Made by a program: the position numbers and the translations under genes. This document shows, one piece after another, positions 5,303 to 9,959 of a stretch of 9,959 nt of DNA; position 1 is the stretch's first letter, and every line of letters begins with the position of its first letter. Source of the stretch: Caryophanales bacterium (GTDB lineage Bacteria > Bacillota_I > Bacilli_A > RFN20 > CAG-826); assembly GCA_028723545.1 (NCBI GenBank), contig JAQYER010000146.1, positions 1 to 9,959 of the forward strand. Reading direction: 5' to 3'. The notes beneath the pieces are model-generated. The model was not told where the DNA came from. It searched no databases and saw only the letters and a program-made list of their open reading frames with translations.

Positions 5303-7726
5303 CTATTTTTCGGTGTCGTCTACTGGACTATAAATAATAATTTCATCTCTAAATTCACGAACAGAACTGTCATAGAATTTTTTACCATAACAGAAGACAA
5401 TCGTGCATTTTCCATCTTTTCTTCTAATTCGGTGTTCAATGACAGCGGAATTCGATTTATTCATTTGTCTTTTGACTTCTTGGAAATATTCAATTCGATC
5501 CTCAACTGGAATAAGATGAGTTTGAGTTAATCCTTTTCTTATATCTTCTTGTGTGTATCCAGTAATTTTTGTGAAATTGTCATCGATATAAACAATATCG
5601 TCTCCTCTTTCAAGTAAATATCTTGAATATAAAACTGGAACTGCACAGCTAGAAATATGGTGATTAGTTTCATCGTTATTTATTTCAGTTTCTGTTGTTT
5701 CGTCTTTAATTTCATAAACACTACTATCGCTTTTTAAGATCTTAATGAATTCGGCAGTAATATTTGGATCAAATTGTTTTCCACTACAAAACTCAAGTTC
5801 GAGAATAGCTTGTTTAGTTGACATGCCTTTTCGATATGAACGATCGGATATCATTGCGTCATAGCTATCTACAATAGAAACGACTCGACTTAAAATTGGA
5901 ATGTCTTCACCTTTTAATTTGCCTGGATATCCGTTTCCATCCCATCTTTCATGGTGATGTAAAATTTCTTTTGCAATGCAATTTAATGCCGGAGATGACA
6001 TAGCGATGTTATAACCTTTTTGTGAATGAGTTTTAATAACTTCAAATTCTTCTTTTGTTAATGGAGTAGGTTTATTTAATATTTCAAGTGGAATGCCAAT
6101 TTTCCCAATATCATGAAGAACCGCTAAAAGGAGGAGATTCGATAATTCTTCTTGTGATAATTTGATTTGTTTGCCTAATTTTAAGGCCATATCTTGCGTT
6201 CTTTTAACGTGTTCAGATGTTTCAGTGTCTAATTGTTGAAGAGCGTTGAATAATGAATTTAAAGTGCCGCTTCTAAATGATTTATTATTCAATACTTTTC
6301 TTGTATTTAAAATTCTTTCTCCTCTTTCATTAACATCTAATAAATTTTCTGAGTCTCTTGCGATTGTGACAGCAAATTCAATTGAATATTTGAATTCTTT
6401 GTTGATTATTTCACAAATTTCCATCACATCTTCAACACATAATCCGCCAGTAAAGACAGATAATGTCGCTTCTTTTCCGCGAAAGAAATATGAGCTTTTG
6501 GATGGAAAATGCATTCTCATAAGATTTGATAAAGATTGAATAGATGAGTCGCCTTCATTATGACCAAAATCAGAGTTGATTTTTGTTAGATTATTAATAT
6601 CGATCAAACACAAAGTCATGTCGGTTGGAAAAAAGTTTCCTTCATCTTGAGCCATCTTTACAAAGGCAGCGTATGATTGGAATGAGGTTAATGGGTCGAT
6701 TTCAAATTCAGTATTATTAATAACGAACAAAAAGCCTAAAGATTGATTTTTCTTATTGAATAAAGCAGTTGTTGTTACACGTAAAAATTTGTTTATTCCA
6801 TTTTTCTTAATCGATATTTGAGAAACAATCGTTTTTTTCGAAACTTTTCGATTTGGATCTAACCCAAGTGAAATAACAAAATCACGTAATTCCATGTTTG
6901 GATAAATTTCAATTGGATTGAGCATTGTTTTTGCGATATTGTTTTGAAGCACTAATTTGTTTTCATAACTAAATAACAAATATCCTTGATTAATATTGTC
7001 AATGACAAACTCTTTATAGACCGATGCCATTCCATTTCTTTGATAATAATAATAAATAAAATATATTGTAAAAATTAAAATATAATATCCAATTAATGAA
7101 ATATCGAAGCGGGCAATAATTGTGTCTGATGGAATAAATAAGAATGCAGCGTTAATAATAATTATTAAAATAAGCATTGAAAAAACAAATCCATATGGTC
7201 TTCGATATCCTGATGGAGTTTTAGCAATAACGCGAACTAATAATAGGAAAATGATTAAAATGATAATATATGAATACGCTAAATGGATATAAAAATAAAC
7301 ATTATTTTCGTAAATGAAATATGGAGCGGTTCCATAAGTTGAAGGAGCGATATCAACAATAAAAGGATAAAAGATATTAATAATAAACATTATTAATTCT
7401 AATAATGAATACGAATAAACAAAAATAATTAATGCTTTTCGATATTTTGTAATTTCAATTTTTGTAAATCGATAAATAATATTTAAGAATAATGCAAGAA
7501 TTACACTAATAGAACCAAAATATATATTGACGCAAACTCTAACTATTGATTCTTCTTTAAGCAAAATAGAACATATATAAGAATAGGTGGTTAAGAAAAC
7601 AAAAAAGCAACTTAATCCAAATATTGTTCCAAAAAATTCTTTCTTTAAAAAAGACTTAATCGCAATATAAAACGCAAAAACCGCTAATAATACTAAGATA
7701 ACCGAATAAAAAATAGCAGATGACAT
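5303..7726 (-). CDS. Membrane HD-GYP phosphodiesterase with degenerate GGDEF and two PAS regions
   Basis: This 807-aa protein probably senses a signal and hydrolyses cyclic di-GMP. Residues 1-230 form about seven membrane segments, like the seven-helix sensor region found on some histidine kinases and GGDEF proteins. Residues 235-340 look PAS-like. A GGDEF-type fold follows (343-455, opening DPLTSF, with DINNLTKINSDFGHNEGD), but the catalytic signature is replaced by RGKEAT (416-421), so it should not make cyclic di-GMP. The HD-GYP domain (about 495-665) looks intact: His506, HDIGK (538-542), KTH with His567, HHERWDGNGYPG (591-602), VDSYDAM (619-625) and DRSYRKG (628-634). A C-terminal PAS domain (about 705-800) is an uncommon position. 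ATG 7726 is preceded by AGGGGAG (7744-7738) at 11 nt. The gene ends in TAG and stands alone between its own promoter and the pot leader. The activity is inferred from motifs. Confidence 0.9.
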   Translation of the reverse strand: MSSAIFYSVILVLLAVFAFYIAIKSFLKKEFFGTIFGLSCFFVFLTTYSYICSILLKEESIVRVCVNIYFGSISVILALFLNIIYRFTKIEITKYRKALIIFVYSYSLLELIMFIINIFYPFIVDIAPSTYGTAPYFIYENNVYFYIHLAYSYIIILIIFLLLVRVIAKTPSGYRRPYGFVFSMLILIIIINAAFLFIPSDTIIARFDISLIGYYILIFTIYFIYYYYQRNGMASVYKEFVIDNINQGYLLFSYENKLVLQNNIAKTMLNPIEIYPNMELRDFVISLGLDPNRKVSKKTIVSQISIKKNGINKFLRVTTTALFNKKNQSLGFLFVINNTEFEIDPLTSFQSYAAFVKMAQDEGNFFPTDMTLCLIDINNLTKINSDFGHNEGDSSIQSLSNLMRMHFPSKSSYFFRGKEATLSVFTGGLCVEDVMEICEIINKEFKYSIEFAVTIARDSENLLDVNERGERILNTRKVLNNKSFRSGTLNSLFNALQQLDTETSEHVKRTQDMALKLGKQIKLSQEELSNLLLLAVLHDIGKIGIPLEILNKPTPLTKEEFEVIKTHSQKGYNIAMSSPALNCIAKEILHHHERWDGNGYPGKLKGEDIPILSRVVSIVDSYDAMISDRSYRKGMSTKQAILELEFCSGKQFDPNITAEFIKILKSDSSVYEIKDETTETEINNDETNHHISSCAVPVLYSRYLLERGDDIVYIDDNFTKITGYTQEDIRKGLTQTHLIPVEDRIEYFQEVKRQMNKSNSAVIEHRIRRKDGKCTIVFCYGKKFYDSSVREFRDEIIIYSPVDDTEK

Positions 7727-7754
7727 TCGAATTCTATCTCCCCTATATACAAAT

Positions 7755-7760
7755 ATTATA
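7755..7760 (-). promoter_or_regulatory. -10 element of the HD-GYP gene promoter
   Basis: A perfect TATAAT lies 28 nt before the start codon on the minus strand and would give a 5' untranslated region of about 20 nt that includes the ribosome binding site at 7744-7738. The -35 region (about TTTATT, near 7783-7778) is poor. The rest of the gap up to the next gene (7761-7843) is almost pure A+T, with no clear terminator for the genes to its right. Confidence 0.55.
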
Positions 7761-7843
7761 CTTATTATTATTTAGTAAATAAAATGGATTTTTTTATTCG
7801 GTATATTCGTTAATTAAAATTTAAAATTAATTTAAAGATATTT

Positions 7844-8245
7844 TTATAATTGGCTATCAATTTCTTCAACTACTTTTTGCTTAGAACATAGTAATAGAAC
7901 TCCACCAATGTCACTTAAGAAAAAGATCGAAACGATTGCCCATGGAATTAATTCACTTTTTGTTTTAGCATTCTCTATTTTCTTTAAGGAAATACATCCA
8001 ACAATAATGATTGCAATTAGAAAAAGTAATAATAAAACTCCAGTAGCAATAAATATATATGGCACAAATTCTGGTAATGGTTCTAACGATAATTCTAATT
8101 GCAATTTTTCCCAAATAGTTGGATAAATAAACATAGAAATGCAACAAATAGCAATAACCACAATATTAATTGGATAAAACACCTTGTTTACAATTAATCC
8201 TGCTTTATATAATCCGTTTTGTTTGTCTAATATTATTTTTTCCAT
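7844..8245 (-). CDS. Small membrane protein, three predicted helices, unknown function
   Basis: I do not recognise this 133-aa protein. It has a short polar N-terminus (1-20), membrane segments at about 23-41, 62-86 and 99-119, and a short charged tail ending EEIDSQL. Loop 42-60 is acidic and proline-containing, and a lysine-rich cytoplasmic-type loop (88-98) precedes the third helix. There is no signal peptide cleavage site and no catalytic motif that I can see. ATG 8245 has GAGGAA (8257-8252) 6 nt upstream. It is the last gene of a three-gene unit, 29 nt after the 194-aa membrane protein and in the same direction. The layout suggests it works with that protein and the CBS protein, but no function can be given. 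Confidence 0.75.
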   Translation of the reverse strand: MEKIILDKQNGLYKAGLIVNKVFYPINIVVIAICCISMFIYPTIWEKLQLELSLEPLPEFVPYIFIATGVLLLLFLIAIIIVGCISLKKIENAKTKSELIPWAIVSIFFLSDIGGVLLLCSKQKVVEEIDSQL

Positions 8246-8274
8246 GATTTTTTCCTCAAATAATTAAATATATT

Positions 8275-8859
8275 TTATTTCTCGATTTTTTTAAATTCTA
8301 TTCTATTAAATTTTCTAGCAATTTCTTTTGCTTGAGCGAGCCTTTCTTTTCTTTCGAGAAGTAAAATTGCAAACGCTTCCCAGACAACAACCCAGTCACA
8401 TATTTCAATTACTTCGTTTATTATCTCACCAATTAATCCTGGGCTATCCCATAATCCACTAATTAAGAATTTAATAGTTAATAACAATATTCCGATTCCA
8501 AAAAGGGAATATGCGAGCATTTTTTTACTTTTTGCTTTTCTTAATGTTTTTTTAATATCGAGAGCGATATTTTTTTCATATATCTCAAGCAATTGTTGTT
8601 CGTTATAATCTCCCATATCATCAAAATAAATAATAATATTTATTTTATATTTCTTTGGAGTGTATTCCATTGAAGATGCAATCCATTCAAAAAATTCATC
8701 AGAAAGTATCGGTGTTTTTGTAATCGCATTTAAATCAAATATTTCCTCAGGGTTATGGAATCTTAATTTAACTGTGTTTTCTTTTGTTTCATGATTTATT
8801 TCAAAAAATTCATCTTCTAACGATTCTAATTTTTTTACTTCATTTTTCAACTTCTTCAT
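8275..8859 (-). CDS. Membrane protein with soluble N-terminal region, unknown function
   Basis: I do not recognise this 194-aa protein. Residues 1-108 are charged and soluble-looking, starting with a Lys/Glu-rich helix (1-27) and including a beta-type stretch KINIIIYFDD (72-81). Two membrane segments follow at about 114-133 and 152-168. The second is unusual in carrying acidic and tryptophan residues, CDWVVVWEAF (154-163). The tail is strongly basic and probably cytoplasmic. I chose ATG 8859 because it has GGAG (8870-8867) 7 nt upstream; an in-frame ATG at 8895 would add 12 residues but has no such site. The start lies 20 nt inside the end of the CBS gene, which implies translational coupling. 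Helix 2 with its DW...WE pattern may be functional, but that is a guess. Confidence 0.75.
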   Translation of the reverse strand: MKKLKNEVKKLESLEDEFFEINHETKENTVKLRFHNPEEIFDLNAITKTPILSDEFFEWIASSMEYTPKKYKINIIIYFDDMGDYNEQQLLEIYEKNIALDIKKTLRKAKSKKMLAYSLFGIGILLLTIKFLISGLWDSPGLIGEIINEVIEICDWVVVWEAFAILLLERKERLAQAKEIARKFNRIEFKKIEK

Positions 8860-9271
8860 CGCAAATCTCCATCTTTTTCTCAAATAAGTATTCAATGATT
8901 TCTTTTCTTTTAATAATACCTATATATAATCCTCTATCATCAACTAAAGGAATAAAATTTTGGTCTAGTGATAAGGAAAAAATATTAATTAGCGAATCAT
9001 TGATAGATAGCGGTTCATAAGAACGATATCTTTTTATTGAATCAATGCTAATTTTTTCCGCTAAAGCCATATTGAAATTTGGTAATTCAACTATATATCT
9101 TAGCAAGTCTCCTTCTGATAACGTGCCTTTATATTTACCTTCTTTATCAATAACTGGAACAACTGAAAATTTATGATATTTAAATCTTTCTAAGACATTT
9201 CTTAGTGAAACTCCTTCTTCAATATAATCTGTTGCTTGTTTTGGCATTAATAAACTAAATATTGTCTTCAT
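8840..9271 (-). CDS. Two-CBS-domain protein
   Basis: This 143-aa cytoplasmic protein is made almost entirely of a CBS pair. CBS1 spans about 6-60, with FSVVPVID (35-42), KYKGT (46-50) and LSEGDLLRYI (51-60). CBS2 spans about 80-130, with QNFIPLVDDRG (104-114), YIGIIKRKEIIEYL (116-129) and a shortened middle. CBS pairs commonly bind adenosine nucleotides such as AMP, ATP, SAM or cyclic di-AMP and act as sensor modules. Similar stand-alone CBS proteins are common in Clostridia, where their partners are mostly unknown. ATG 9271 is preceded by GGGTGAT, a match to the distal part of the anti-Shine-Dalgarno complement. GTG 9280, in frame, would add three residues and is less likely. It is the first gene of the three-gene unit, ends in TGA and overlaps the next gene by 20 nt, so it may be the soluble sensor for the two membrane proteins. 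Confidence 0.88.
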   Translation of the reverse strand: MKTIFSLLMPKQATDYIEEGVSLRNVLERFKYHKFSVVPVIDKEGKYKGTLSEGDLLRYIVELPNFNMALAEKISIDSIKRYRSYEPLSINDSLINIFSLSLDQNFIPLVDDRGLYIGIIKRKEIIEYLFEKKMEICDEEVEK

Positions 9272-9328
9272 TTTTATCACCCATCATTATTTTATCACTA
9301 ATCAATAATATTTATGATTATTTATTAG

Positions 9329-9358
9329 ATAATAAACAAATTGATAATAATATGTAAA
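9329..9358 (-). promoter_or_regulatory. Candidate promoter of the CBS-membrane protein unit
   Basis: TTTACA (9358-9353), an 18-nt spacer and TATTAT (9334-9329) lie about 58 nt before the CBS gene. The surroundings are so A+T-rich that chance matches are likely. This is the best of several options. Confidence 0.35.
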
Positions 9359-9369
9359 AAAAATAAATT
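9341..9369 (+). promoter_or_regulatory. Candidate promoter of the plus-strand gene
   Basis: TTGATA (9341-9346), a 17-nt spacer and TAAATT (9364-9369) point toward the gene at 9424. They overlap the opposing candidate promoter, so the two divergent units might interfere with each other. A direct repeat TTTTAACAA (9369-9377 and 9379-9387, one helical turn apart) sits at the expected start of transcription and could be an operator. Confidence 0.35.
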
Positions 9370-9423
9370 TTTAACAAATTTTAACAATTTACTCCTATTT
9401 ATTATGCAAGGAGGAAAAAACCT

Positions 9424-9959
9424 ATGATTCAAAATAACGGATTCCTAATGGAAGAAGAATTTGTTAATGCACTTAACAATAAAGATCCGAATAATTTACC
9501 AAACAATTTGAATTATTTTATCAAACAACTTTTTGGAGCGTTCATTGACAACGAAGTGATTAATTGCGAATTAGTTGAGGGATCACAAAAACCAGACATC
9601 AAAATTACATACAAAGGAATAGTTAAATATGTATCGCTTAAAACTGGCAAGGCTCAAAATGTTCATGAAGAATATATTGAAAAATTTATTCCATATTTGA
9701 GAGAAAAAGGAATTTCAAAGCAAACAATTATTACTATTTTATTATTTCATTTTGGTGATGGCACTATCGATGGAACAGGAGAAAAAAGACTTGGGTATCA
9801 CGAAATTAGTTTATTATTAACAGAGCGAATTAAAAAGGCCAATTTAGAGCTGAATTCAAATAAAGAATTTGTTAAAGAGTTTATTGATCGATGCATTTTT
9901 GATGGAGCAATTGAAGGATTTATACCTGCCGACTGTATTTATGATGGAACTTTAGAATA
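9424..9959 (+). CDS. Putative stand-alone PD-(D/E)XK nuclease-like protein, partial (runs off the right edge)
   Basis: The first 178 codons are visible. ATG 9424 has a strong AAGGAGG (9408-9414) 9 nt upstream. The protein is soluble. A helical N-terminus with acidic residues (E10-E12) leads to KPDIKITYKG (56-65) and VSLKTGK (70-76). A PD followed 13-15 residues later by xLK in a second strand is the usual arrangement of PD-(D/E)XK nucleases, with Ser71 where Asp or Glu is more common. Later landmarks are HFGDGTIDGTGEKRL and KEFVKEFIDRCIFDG, which match my memory of a widespread bacterial family usually called hypothetical and related in layout to restriction endonucleases. No methyltransferase is visible in the window. 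It is divergent from the CBS unit and the only plus-strand gene here, which fits an accessory or acquired gene. Nuclease activity and target are inference. Confidence 0.7.
   Translation, partial: MIQNNGFLMEEEFVNALNNKDPNNLPNNLNYFIKQLFGAFIDNEVINCELVEGSQKPDIKITYKGIVKYVSLKTGKAQNVHEEYIEKFIPYLREKGISKQTIITILLFHFGDGTIDGTGEKRLGYHEISLLLTERIKKANLELNSNKEFVKEFIDRCIFDGAIEGFIPADCIYDGTLE

Noticed and set aside
7764..7843. A+T-only inverted repeats after the 133-aa gene as a terminator
   Set aside because: The complementary stretches are imperfect and contain almost no G-C pairs or following T-run, so I did not call a terminator.
8860..8895. Upstream ATG 8895 for the 194-aa membrane protein
   Set aside because: There is no Shine-Dalgarno sequence there, whereas ATG 8859 has GGAG at a good distance. 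The extra residues overlap the CBS gene further.
1..9959. Mycoplasma-type genetic code (TGA as Trp)
   Set aside because: Conserved Trp positions in PotD and elsewhere are TGG, and TGA ends the CBS gene exactly where the family ends.

Overview
The window is AT-rich bacterial DNA that uses the standard code: Trp is TGG, and TGA is a true stop. Strong AAGGAGG-type ribosome binding sites, a lipoprotein-type PotD, and gene types familiar from Bacillota point to a low-GC Bacillota. A Bacilli/Clostridia or Mollicutes-related gut lineage is my best guess; this is inference from gene style, not a taxonomic assignment. Apart from one gene at the right edge, everything is on the minus strand, so transcription runs right to left.

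From left to right: 1-132 is the N-terminus of a MATE-family efflux transporter running off the left edge. A strong hairpin terminator (179-208) separates it from a four-gene polyamine import operon, read as potA (4889-3336), potB (3334-2489), potC (2495-1569) and potD (1567-227). The four genes are spaced by 1 bp or overlap, and they encode a complete ABC importer: ATPase, two permeases and a lipid-anchored binding protein. In front of potA is a roughly 300-nt non-coding leader with its own promoter, many hairpins (three closed by GNRA loops) and a rho-independent terminator just before the potA ribosome binding site. An upstream segment can pair with the terminator's 5' arm, so the leader looks like an attenuating riboswitch or other cis-acting RNA. 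I cannot assign it to a known class; it is the best candidate here for something undescribed.

Upstream of the leader (5303-7726) is an 807-aa membrane signalling protein: an N-terminal multi-pass membrane region, a PAS-like segment, a degenerate GGDEF domain, an intact HD-GYP phosphodiesterase domain and a C-terminal PAS domain. It very likely degrades cyclic di-GMP. It has its own promoter with a perfect TATAAT.

Next is a three-gene unit read from 9271 down to 7844: a protein with two CBS domains, a 194-aa protein with two membrane segments, and a 133-aa protein with three. The last two are unrecognised. The CBS gene overlaps the next gene by 20 nt, which suggests translational coupling and a shared role, possibly ligand sensing at the membrane. 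A 143-nt divergent intergenic region (9281-9423) carries candidate promoters for both directions. The plus-strand gene at 9424 runs off the right edge and resembles a stand-alone PD-(D/E)XK nuclease-like protein of unknown function.
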